Assembly: GCA_033030425.1 (NCBI GenBank) | Contig: JAUFSD010000025.1 | Location: 248,001 to 312,000, forward strand | From: Verpa conica | Lineage: Eukaryota > Ascomycota > Pezizomycetes > Pezizales > Morchellaceae | Reading direction: 5' to 3' | DNA length: 64,000 bases | Shown: one piece after another, positions 22,625-32,637 of the stretch | Layout: each line of letters opens with the position of its first letter | Position numbering within the stretch: the first letter of the stretch is position 1 | The notes under the pieces: model-generated | Databases searched by the model: none | What the model saw: only the letters and a program-made list of their open reading frames with translations | Told to the model about the DNA's origin: nothing | Position numbers and translations under genes: made by a program

Positions 22625-25104
22625 ATGGAATATCATGTTAGTGACTCTTTGGATATATTACTAAGGAGCATACGACTAACCAGCCACAGGATCCACCCGC
22701 TTCCGCCAAGGCTAAAGAGCCAAGCATTGATAGAGTAACATCTATACCTTTCAAGGCCCTACAGCTAAACAAGAACAGGAGCAGAGAAGATAATTCACTA
22801 GATGACTGGGATAATCTCATATCTAAGGCAACCGGGAACTGGCTCTTGAGAAACCGCAGTACCCCCTCGGATTGGGGGGTCCTCGATTGGAAGGCCGAGG
22901 GATGGAATGGCTATACAAATCGGGATCAATTGGCGTCTGGGATTCTCCAGAGTTTTGAACTTACGCTTTACACAATGGTTTACAGGAACCCCAAAATCAT
23001 TGTCAATAGGGTACTGGATTCTATTATTTGCTGGTGCGAGGAAGGGGTCTTTATATTCTATGACTCACTCAGCCGTGGCGCCATGATCAATAGGAGTATA
23101 TCTCGTATGCTTGATGATCGCATTGTAAATATAACCAAGAATACTGGGCCGATGAAGGCCAGTGGAGGTCCTTACTTCAAAAAACCTGCACCAAAGATAA
23201 GAGGCCAAAGGGATATACAACACGGATCCAGGCGTACCCATAGCGATATACTGTCAAAGTGGGAATATTTCATATATACTGCGTGCGACGTAACTGGAGG
23301 GTTAGAGATTCTTGAGGAGAATGATGGTATATATAGCAACAAAGATGAACTAGCGTCCAAAATCTTTGAGAATTTTGAGCTTACTCTCACCAAAGATACC
23401 AAAATCCTTGTGGATGGCCACTCGGACATCACAATTTGCCTATGTGCTGAGGGCGTGTTTATTTTCGAGGACTCTTTTGAGCGTTGTGTCATGATAAATG
23501 CACAACTAAAGGTGTCTCATCTCCTAGAATTCTTCAATACGTTAGATATGCCTACACAAGGGGGGCTGAAAAGCGCTGGACGGAGTTATTTGAACGACAT
23601 AGACCAGGAACTAAAGAAATCTGACCCATTGACCGTTAATATAACCCGAGGTGACTACTCTTTCTCATCTCCAGTCACGGGCGAAGTGAACCTCAAGCAA
23701 AACCATAATTTAGAATTATGGAGGGATTTAATAAAATTTTACGACGAGAAGAAGTCAGAGCCCCATTACGACGAGGATGATGATTTTTGGTTCGATAAGT
23801 CTTGGAATGTTATCACGCTAGACGAACTAGACTGCACCATGCATAGTTCCCCTGAGAAATTTGTGGCTCATATGGCCTACTTCGGACTTAACCTTGTCCC
23901 CTCTATGAAAATGGTTGCATATTTGAAAGGATCAATCAAATACACTACTGTGTTGTTTGAGGAGGGTGTGTTTCAGGTTATGTTCGAATGTGGGGTATGG
24001 AATTATCGCTTAGTATCTCCATTTATATCCGTTGCGATAGAACGTGCTACGCCCGGGTACAAGGGGAGAAAGACCGATGGAGTGTGGATGTTGAATTGTA
24101 CCTATTTCCCTCAAGGCTATATAGCTGGTCAGGCTATCCCAAGACACGATTGCCGAGGGCGTAAGGAATTATGGAGGAATTTCGCGCAATATATGAGCAT
24201 GGGCGGGAATGGCTACTGGGATGGGTCACAAAACCACGCCGGAGACCAAATACACTGGAGGGGAGCGCAGCGGCAGAAAGTTCTGAGTTATTGGGATGTG
24301 CTTGAACAAGATAGCTATGGCGGTAGGGGGAATCTAGCATCTAAGATCCTTAAGAAATTTAGGCTTAGACTTGTCAGGGGTTCCCCAATAATCCAAAAAC
24401 GCGGCGAAAGATATGCCCTTTGCTTGTGCATAGAAGGGGTGTTTGAAATTGAGTCTCAGAACTTTGGATTTATATCTACAGCGATACAGGACGCATTTGA
24501 ATATTTTCAAAGACCAGAAGTGTGGATTAGGCCTCATCCCTCTCTAAAGACTACACAGCCAGCCACGATAATTCCAGACGCCCAAGGTATCCCAAAGTCT
24601 TACAGTGATAACACAACTACCGATTCACAAGGCATCACCAAAATAGCCTCTGCACTTTTCCAGGCTGTCCAGGGAGATCTTGGCACATGGGAGGGCGTGC
24701 TACAACTATGGGCAGGTTTCGTAAAGGAAATGGCTATAGCGGGGTGGGAGGTACATAATCAGCATCCAGGTTTTGATGAAGATATCATCCCGGGACACCC
24801 CTTTTGTCCTAATACGGGGATAGTCCTCAAAAACACCCAAGTACTTCAAGACCCCCATACGGCCTCGATTGTCTTGTTGAGTAAGGCAGGGGTGCTCCAA
24901 CTTGGGTATGAACTCAAATATCGTCGCCTGATAAGTAAAAGTATACCTAAGGCACTTAGATATTTCTTAACACCAAAGCGGGAACGTGAGACTATATCAG
25001 TGTGGACAGTGGATAGTTATTGCTGTGATTGCTCCCCCAAACTTGAATTGAGTATAAGCCAGCTAGTGGAATCGCTTCCAGATAATACTCTGAATAAGTG
25101 CTAG
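22625..25104 (+). CDS. five-copy repeat-domain protein of unknown function (about 808 aa)
   Basis: The long frame is open from 22643 to 25104 but has no in-frame ATG near its start. The favoured model starts at ATG 22625 and removes a 53-bp intron (22637-22689; GTTAGT...CGACTAACCAGCCACAG) in phase 0, giving an 808-aa product. A short polar leader (about 55 aa) is followed by five diverged units of 110-150 aa. Units 1, 2 and 4 show LAS.I...F.L.L, then C.C.EGVF.F, then a serine/isoleucine-rich SI..A segment, and units 1 and 2 end SGGPYF or SAGRSYL. Unit 3 (VLFEEGVFQV) and unit 5 (VLLSKAGVLQL) are more diverged. Units start with an aromatic LW..L helix. No membrane segment, signal peptide or catalytic motif is visible. 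The single-unit gene at 9499 is a paralogue. The 5' end is the uncertain part. Confidence 0.6.
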
Positions 25105-26064
25105 GATTTGGGTTCGGTTAGTCACGATATACTGATAGCGGGATAGCGGGGTAGTGAAAGCCTTGTAGGGTACAGTTCACATCTATATATGTGCGTTAGA
25201 AGAAAGGAAAACCCTGAGAAAGGAAACAAGAGGTGGAGGATATTTCCGGAAAACAATAGCTGTTGAAAACTCAGTCTGTGGAGTAGATTGTATTAGTATT
25301 TGATTACAAGAGCAAGAAAATTCACAATTACAAATATAAAACATCTAGGGTATATGGTGCGGTGTCTGTTAAAGCACAGTTTATCACTAGTGGTATGTTA
25401 GAACTTAGAGGTACTATACCTTCATTATACTGGAATTCAGAGGCCATATCGCTAGTAGGGAATTGGGGACTACTGGTGATAAATTACCATCAGTACCATT
25501 TAATTTATCATCTGTGGTATGGGTTTCTGAATTTCAGTACCTAGTACATGACTAGTCACTAGATATAGTACCATGGGAATTGGGAGTCGATACCACTGAT
25601 ATTATATGCTCTTAACCCCAGCACAATGGAGGTATGGTACCTCTGAGCCCAGTATTCTGGTATTACCGGTGGTAAAATAAGTTTTGACACATTTGCCACT
25701 CCATGAGGTGAAATTAATTACCTAGATTATATAACAATAATGAACGCCAGCAATATGCGTACGCGATTTCCCCTTCCAACAAAACCTCATAAATAAGACA
25801 CATGGACGTCAAAATGCTTAGTGAATATTTATAATTCTTATCAAAGGGGTTTGGGTTTGTAGCTACCACTGCCTATTACTTAATTATGGTCTTCTACCGT
25901 ACGTCTCTTTGCAACCCGGTGACTACTTTCACCTTGAATATTCTAACAGAAAATGCGTTCTTTTTAACAGCTATGTGCTTCAAAGAATCAATAAAGGCCA
26001 GCAACATATATTACCAGAAACTCCGCTAAACCCCCAGAACCCCAAGGTAAGAAAATTCTATATA
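25105..26064. other. intergenic stretch with a dispersed repeat end
   Basis: No gene is seen. At 25663-25702 the sequence ACCGGTGGTAAAATAAGTTT followed by TGACACATTTGCCACTC matches, in opposite orientation, 16930-16965 and the ends of the element at 3334-3987. A weakly related end may lie near 25351. The last ~150 bp are the 3' flank of the CCDC174-like gene. Confidence 0.5.
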
Positions 26065-27126
26065 CTAATCCACTTTCTGGGATCCATCCGGAGCCCCTTC
26101 CAACAAATCCCCCATGAATCCCTCCAACCACTTATCCCCCACCTTTTCTCTCCTCATCCTCTTCACTTCCTCCCGTTTCTTCTCCAATTCCTCCCTCCGT
26201 TTTCTCTTCTTCTCAGCTACTCTTTCTCTCTCTTCCGCTGTCTTCCGCCTCTCGGCTTCTAGCTCCTCCATCTCCATAGCTCTTTCTTTTGCATCCTTAC
26301 TAAACTGATAGAACCCCACACCCTTCGTCCTAACCTCCTTACTCGCATCATAATGCACTTCCAGGTCCGCAGGGTCTTCCTCTGCTGGAAGTGCAGAGGA
26401 GAGCATAGAAGATGTTGGCACCGCTGAAAATGTCGCAGTAGTGAAAGCGGCTGTCTGGATAGTATTTCCCACAATCAACCCTTCCGGCGCCGCATTCAGA
26501 GCTGCGACCTCTTCAGCCGCCTTCTGCACCACCGCCTCACGTCGTTTCTCCCGTTCCACAACCGACTTCTTCGCCTTCCGTGTCCGCCCAAACTCATCTT
26601 CATACTCAACAATCTCGTCACCGCCATCATCATCACCCTCCTCTTCTACATCTTTTCCCTCCCTAGCATCCTCAGATTCAGATTCATCTGATGGATGCTC
26701 TGCCCACTTGCGATCAAAGTCGACGAGTCCCTCGCCGTTATCGTCGTTGAAGTCACCACGCTTCATGGCTGCATAAAGCTTACTCTTCTCTTCGAGCCTC
26801 TTCTTACTCCTTGCTAGGTCTCGATCTGAGATACCGCCTCCAAGCTGCGCTGTTGTCTTCCCTCCGTATTTACCATCTTCGCCTGCTACAAGATCCCGCG
26901 CTGCGCGTTTGCTTACGCCTTTGTTTGAGTTTGCGAATAGCGATTTTGTCTTTGATGGCCGGGAGCGGCCTGGGGCAGTCTTGCCAGTGGAACTGCTTGA
27001 GGATAGGCGGGAACGCGCGAGTGAGATTTCGGTTGAGAGGGCGTGGATGGAGGTTGAGGAGAGTGATATTGGGTTGGTTTTGGATTTGGGGCGTGGGGCG
27101 CCATAGAGGGAATGAGAAGAGGCCAT
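26065..27126 (-). CDS. CCDC174-like nuclear coiled-coil protein (353 aa)
   Basis: An intronless 353-aa protein. A basic Ser-rich N-terminus leads to the segment LEEKSKLYAAMKRGDF...LVDFDRKW (about residues 110-140), followed by a long acidic stretch (about 145-170, Glu/Asp-rich). A short segment EYEDEFGRTRKAKK comes next, and the region around residues 260-290 contains HYDASKEVRTKGVGFYQFS. These two blocks are hallmarks of the CCDC174 / DUF4078 family, whose members are nuclear and linked to RNA processing in animals. The C-terminus is a Lys/Arg/Glu coiled coil (about 285-335). It is shorter than the ~467-aa human protein. The complementary-strand frames are shadows of its low-complexity parts. 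Confidence 0.8.
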   Translation of the reverse strand: MASSHSLYGAPRPKSKTNPISLSSTSIHALSTEISLARSRLSSSSSTGKTAPGRSRPSKTKSLFANSNKGVSKRAARDLVAGEDGKYGGKTTAQLGGGISDRDLARSKKRLEEKSKLYAAMKRGDFNDDNGEGLVDFDRKWAEHPSDESESEDAREGKDVEEEGDDDGGDEIVEYEDEFGRTRKAKKSVVEREKRREAVVQKAAEEVAALNAAPEGLIVGNTIQTAAFTTATFSAVPTSSMLSSALPAEEDPADLEVHYDASKEVRTKGVGFYQFSKDAKERAMEMEELEAERRKTAEERERVAEKKRKRREELEKKREEVKRMRREKVGDKWLEGFMGDLLEGAPDGSQKVD

Positions 27127-27533
27127 TATAGGTTACATGTAGTTGTTGGAGCTGTTGGGGCTTGTGAGGTTGGAGGGGAGGTTGAAACTGCGAATGAGGC
27201 CAGAGCCTGCTGACAAAGCAGAGAGTGCTGATTAAGGGTCACGGAGAGTCACTCATTTTTCTTGACCATAGAAAATGATATGGAGGGAGAAGCAAACGGT
27301 AGAATCAGGGAATAATCAGGCCTACGATCTCAGATAGAAATAGAAGATACTTCACCCATACAGACCATATGTTGTCTTAAATATTATGCTAGAATAAAGA
27401 CAACATGAATCGTTGTTGTAGATCCAACATATATTGATACTACCAGAACATAAGGATTATAACAATAGATTAATCATTTAAACCATATCTATATCTATAT
27501 CTAGCCTTTACAAATATTGTTCCCCTCCGTTCC
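27127..27533. promoter_or_regulatory. promoter of the CCDC174-like gene and 3' flank of the MFS gene
   Basis: Both neighbours run on the minus strand, so this 400-bp gap contains the upstream region of the CCDC174-like gene and the terminator side of the transporter. An ATCTATATCTATATCTA microrepeat is present. No gene is seen. Confidence 0.4.
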
Positions 27534-29021
27534 TCATACCTTTACTTCCTTCATCTCAGCCCCCCCACCGTCTTCAGCCCTTACTTCCACAGTCTCTTTC
27601 TTCCTCTCAGTCCTCCACCCCCCTCTCCACCCAACCCACCCCGGTTCTCTCGGCCCCCTAAGCCCCAAAAACACCAACCCCATCCCCGCAAACGCTATTC
27701 CCGCACCCGCACTGCCCAACCACCCATGTCTATGAAATATCGGCGCCCCTGTACTCGTCCCCACAACCTGTCCAAAAAACACACCAAGCATATACACGCT
27801 ATTCACACGATTCCTTGCACTCGCATCCAACATATATATAGCTGTCCTATTACTAATCTGCGTCGTCTGGATCCCTAGATCGATCAAGAAAGCCTGAACA
27901 ACCGGCGCACCGACCGAGTGGGTCCCGCCAAAACAACCAATAACCTGGCCAACAAGTACTATAGTAAGGCCCAGAAAGAGCCCAAGTGAGGGCGAGTATT
28001 TATCAATCACATGACGACCAACTGCAGGTGCGAGGAAGATGGCTGCAACGCCAATAAGCCCGAAAAGCCCGATTATGAGAGAGTTGAAATTGTACGGTGG
28101 GGCGATAAGTAGGAATGTCAAGGTTGTCCAGTACAGTGTGAAGACGGCACTTACACAGAGCCCCATCAAGGCGGCTTGTACAAGAGTAGGGTGCTTCATA
28201 ATCAGCACGCCGAGTGATTTGAGGATTTGGAAGTAGGATAGGCCGGAGGGGTTGGTGGAGGGGTAGTCGGGCATGAATAACCATAGGGAGGTGAAGATGA
28301 AGGCTTGGAGGCCGAGTGCGATCCAGTAGACTGTGCGCCAGTGGGTGTATTCAGTGATTATGCCGGAGAGGATACGCGCTATCAGCATTCCGAGGAGAAT
28401 TCCAGAAGTTACCCAGGAAAGTGCAGTAGCTCTTTTAGCTGGTGGAGCAAGGCTACAAAAACTATTAATACATAATTCTCCAATAAGAGGGGGGGGGGGA
28501 GGGAGAATCATGAATACTCACTCTCCAACCAGAGGCAACATAAGCTGCGGTGTAACAGTAGAAACAGAAACAACGAACGAAAACGCCGCAAAAACATGAA
28601 AGTTATTCGTAACACACAGAGCCACCCAACACAGCGTCGTGAACAGAATCAACGACAGAACCAACGCCCTCCTCCGAAACAGATCCCCAAGCGGGTTCAA
28701 AAACAGTAGTCCAGACGCATACCCAGCCTGCATTAGCGTGGGAACAATCGCAACCCGCTCATAGCTGACGCCGAAGGTCTCTGCCATCTTATCAAGAATC
28801 GGATGATTATAGTATAAATTCGCAACCGTGAATGTCGCCGCGAATGCAAAGAGCAAGTTCAACGCAAACGTAAACTTGAATGGCTGTTTGGGATCGTAAC
28901 GACACCGCTGCGGTACATAAGCCACAGCACGGATGAATCTCCCTACTACACCTGTAGTCGTCTTGATATCATTCGACGACCCCGACTCGGAGGCCGCACT
29001 CTCGGTATCTTCATGAGCCAT
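27534..29021 (-). CDS. MFS transporter (two exons, 472 aa)
   Basis: Exons are 29021-28522 and 28452-27534. The 69-bp intron (GTGAGT...TTTTTGTAG) splits an Asp codon in phase 2 and yields the typical MFS loop LPLVGDLAPPAKRATALSW. A polar N-terminus of about 45 residues precedes twelve hydrophobic segments: about six before the central loop, then six more. Recognisable family features are YNHPILDKMAETFGVSYERV near TM1-2, GLLFLNPLGDLFRRR at the TM2-TM3 loop (MFS motif A position), and LGMLIARILSGIITEYTHWR after TM5. The C-terminal tail is basic and faces the cytosol by analogy. The pattern fits a drug:H+ antiporter-like general-substrate transporter of the plasma membrane; the substrate cannot be read. 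A homopolymer C run lies within the intron. Confidence 0.85.
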
Positions 29022-30417
29022 CGCTCGATTCGCCGGTGGTGGCTGATGTGCTAAATGTAAGACTGATGGTGACTCTCGGTTCCCAACTCCTAATCACAAA
29101 CCGAATTCGGATACTCCAGATCATATCTCCCGGGGAAAAAAAAACCCCTCCTCTCACTCCCTTAGAGTTCTTACGTGGGGTGGGGTGACTCCTGCTTTTT
29201 GTAGCTTTTCCTCCTAAAAAAAACAGCCCCGGACATACCCTTATTGCTTTGTTACCGAATTCCGACTTTATTAACGACGGATTAGTTAATAAGCGGATAC
29301 CGCCGGTAACAACATGCTGTAACTCTCTCAGAGTAGATGAGGCAAGTTATTCGGGTCCCCGGTTGATTATAGACCGATTATTGACAATAACTTTGTCACG
29401 GTTGAATCCTTATCCGTTTGGTCCACTCCACGTGATGATTCCCGACAAGAGAAGGGTCACAACTCGAAACCCTGGAGAAGGACCTGGTAAATCATATCTG
29501 TCCCGGACCATCATCGTGAGTAATAAGCTCCCAGCACTCGTCGCTTATCTCGCGATCTATAGCATAGTACTATGTATACCTTACCACATGTACTCTACCC
29601 AGCACTTTACATAACCCCTCCCTCCCCCTACCCCCAAAGCGCACAACACCGTACTGCACGATAAATAACAACCGTAATGTGAGGACGGGTATGTACCATA
29701 TTTTAGGCTCTAAACATGATCGAAACATCAGATCGAAACGAAACTATTTCAAAAAAAAAAGGATCTTGATTGCTTATATTCCCTCACCTCAGCCTTGCCT
29801 CCCGGGTCCCGGAGAAGAGACCCCCCTAAAGAAATACACGAAATTTTGGGGTTTAAAAAAAGATAGGCACAGGGGTGAAGGAAAGTGACGTACAAAAAAT
29901 AGAGTAATATAGTAAAAGTTAAGTTGAGCAGAGTAAAGTAGAGTAGAGTAGTATGTAAGACGTTCATCATCCAATCCAGCACAATCCCCCAATCTCCACC
30001 ATAATAATAACTACCAATCAGTCAGATCCAGCCAATAGAGAATAGTCAGAAAATACAATAAACAGCAAGTAAATAATAATAATAAGTAATAACCGCCCCC
30101 CGCACCAAAGAGTACAAGGACCAAGAAATAAGCGATCCAGAAAGACTAGCTTTTCCGCCAGAAAAGGAAAAAAAAAATACCATCAAAAATAATTCCCGAA
30201 AAAAAAGAAAAAAAAATTCCATCCCTTTTAACACCATCGTAAAAACAGGTTTCATATTTCGCGTCAGTCATCATGGTATAAACGCAAACCCAAAAACCAA
30301 AGCCTACAAGCCAGATAGAAGCCAACAAAGGAAATAAAGTAAGCGAGTGGAAAAAATGCGTAAAGGTATCGACACTTTTCAGTTAAGCAGTCCCCGTCTT
30401 ATTTATTCGTATCAACT
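29022..30417. other. intergenic: MFS promoter side and 3' flank of the 646-aa gene
   Basis: A 1.4-kb stretch with A-rich and CT-rich tracts. The 29022-29250 part is the upstream region of the MFS gene. The 121-codon plus frame at 29249 has no recognisable features and is not called. The A/T-rich 30000-30400 stretch is compatible with the 3' UTR of the minus-strand gene that ends at 30418. Confidence 0.4.
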
Positions 30418-32637
30418 TCAGTACCCAGCCGGCAACCTGACCTCATTAATAACCCTCTCAAACGCCTTCGCATCTCCTGGGTTTCTAAAGCGCAACTCGT
30501 AGTTTTTCCATGTATTCGTATCAAAGTAGACGGAGAACGAGAACTGTCTAAGATTCCGCAGCACAATCTTGTTGGAGCGAGAACAGTGCATCCATTCTGG
30601 TTGGCCAATATAGTCGGTAATGAACGCTGTCCAGATAGTAGAATCTGTGTATTCCCCTTGAACGTTGGCAGATGCCAAACGGACTACTCCGGAATCACGG
30701 TCCTGCAGAACACGCAGGAGATGCGGATAACCTTCATCGTCGATCTCGCCAGAGAAAAGGAGCTCCTCGCCGTCGAGCCAGTATTCAGATTTCTTAGGGA
30801 TAGGAGCGTTTGGACCACCAAAACGGAGAGCAAGGAAAGTGTGGTAGAAGAGTACCATGTCTAGCCAGAAAATTAGTTCCATACTCAATAAAATAAGGAA
30901 TTCAATACATACTCTCGATGTCAGCAAAATACAAGCAAGCCCACATAATTCCCCTTCTCTTCAAATGCAAGCTGCTCCCCGCCCTGCTGACGGTAAGGAG
31001 GCTTGCATCGATGAAAGTTTGGAATTTGTTTGGTTGAGCACGACGGTCAAAATAACCGCCTGCACCATATTGTGGGCCAATCGTGCATACTACTTTAGCA
31101 GACTCGGTCATCTCGTCGCGGTAGAGACGGAGTGTTAAGTCGTTGTCGAATTCACTATAAAACCCCACCCAAATTAGTACGATCCATAAAGAAGAAACGA
31201 GGGAAGGATAAACATACACTTTGATAATCTCAATCTCCTCTCTCGCCATATTCAGCGTATCCATAGCCATACCAAAACACTGCGAGCCCTCAGTTGTCCT
31301 ACGCCACAATAAAGAATTAACTCTCATCTCCTTCACCACAATCTTCGAACCGCGCGGTACGGGTGTTCTGTACCTTATTCCAGAGCCGTTGCTAACTGGG
31401 CTGACATTACCAGCAATTGGTGCCTCTTTGAAGCCAGTTGAACCTGCTGTGCCATCGAATACGCCTGACCACCAATTTGGCCTCGCCACAGCAAGAGCAC
31501 TCGCCAAATTACCGCCCCTCAACTTTCCTGGAGGAGATGGCATTGGCGTGGGTGCTGGTGGTGGAGCATACCTGCTGTCCCTCAGTGGAGGAGAAACTGG
31601 CGTGATAGGTGTTGCAGGCGTCATAGGTCTCGACCCATGAGTAGATCCATGGGGAGACCCGTGAGCAGATCCGTGGGCAGACCCGTGAGCAGACCCATGA
31701 GTAGATCCATGAGATGATCCATGAGGCGTAACATATCTAATCGGCTCCATTGGGGGCGTTGGTGGGAATCCAGTCGCTGGGGTGAAACTCCTCCTCTGGG
31801 GCTCCATAGGCGGCGTTGGTGGGAATGCCCCAGGAGGATTATAAGTTCGACGCTGTTGTGGTGCATCATATGGCGGTGATGGAAGAGGATGCGGATATCG
31901 GTTCATGTATGTCTTTTCCTCTGCTAGGCGTCTCTGGTGTTCTTCCATTTCACGAACTTGTCTAGCAGCACGCTCCTGGTTTTCGGCATGGTACTTCATC
32001 TTTTCCTTTAGACGGGATAGTTCGGTCCGACCGCCAGTTTTACTAGAGGCGGGACTTAGAGGTTAGCAAAGCCGATAATAATGCCAAGACCGAATGAGAC
32101 AGTAGACGACCCAGTCCCGAAACAACCGAACTGAAACGCGGGGTAGGTGATAATAGGGCAAGAAAAGAAAAGAAAAAAACCACAAAAAAAAAAGAATAAT
32201 AATTACTATTGAAGCACGGCCTTCAACTGTAACAAGAACGTTCTATGAACTTCTAGTCTCCCAGGAAGAAGAAATCCATCTGCTTTATGAAAGCTCGCTT
32301 GTATCTCATGCCATGTTCTCCTTGCACTTGCGACCCGTCGTCCAGATGTGTATCGTGCCACAATATTATCCAATTCCCTCAAGCTTCTAGAGCAGCTTCC
32401 AATACCCAGTTCAGTGTCGTCCAGCAACTCTCGCGATAAGCGATTGAACCGAGGATCTTGAAATGCTACATCTAGATCCCTCAATGTTCCCTTGATATCA
32501 TAAAGACAATTATAGACGCCACGGATATCACGAGAGGAGTCTGGAAGATCTTCGATATAGCGGTAGAGGGAGTCTGCGATGGTCCCTGCAATGTCGGAGA
32601 TGGTGAGAACACCGAATACAGCCAACCTGTCAGCCAT
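30418..32637 (-). CDS. protein with NLR-type fungal N-terminal domain, proline-rich linker and C-terminal domain (four exons, 646 aa)
   Basis: Exons are 32637-32207, 32042-31218, 31154-30913 and 30860-30418. Introns of 164, 63 and 52 bp all have GT-AG ends, and the phases fit; GTATGT donors and a TACTAAT branch mark the second. Residues 1-143 form a helical domain (MADRLAVFGVLTISDIAGTI..., DIKGTLRDLDVAF) resembling the fungal N-terminal domain found on NLR-like and other STAND proteins. A short coiled coil follows (KEKMKYHAENQERAARQVRE), then a Pro-rich linker with duplicated FPPTPPMEP and eight tandem HGS-type tripeptides. The C-terminal ~300 residues (from VVKEMRVNSLLWRR) end in two segments (MVLFYHTFLALRF, NYELRFRNPGDAKAFERVI) compatible with a PH-like fold. 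No NACHT or ATPase motif is present, so it is not a full NLR. Function is unknown. Confidence 0.7.

Noticed and set aside
29249..29614. 121-codon plus frame between the MFS gene and the 646-aa gene
   Set aside because: No motif, unusual composition, no splice or promoter support; probably fortuitous.
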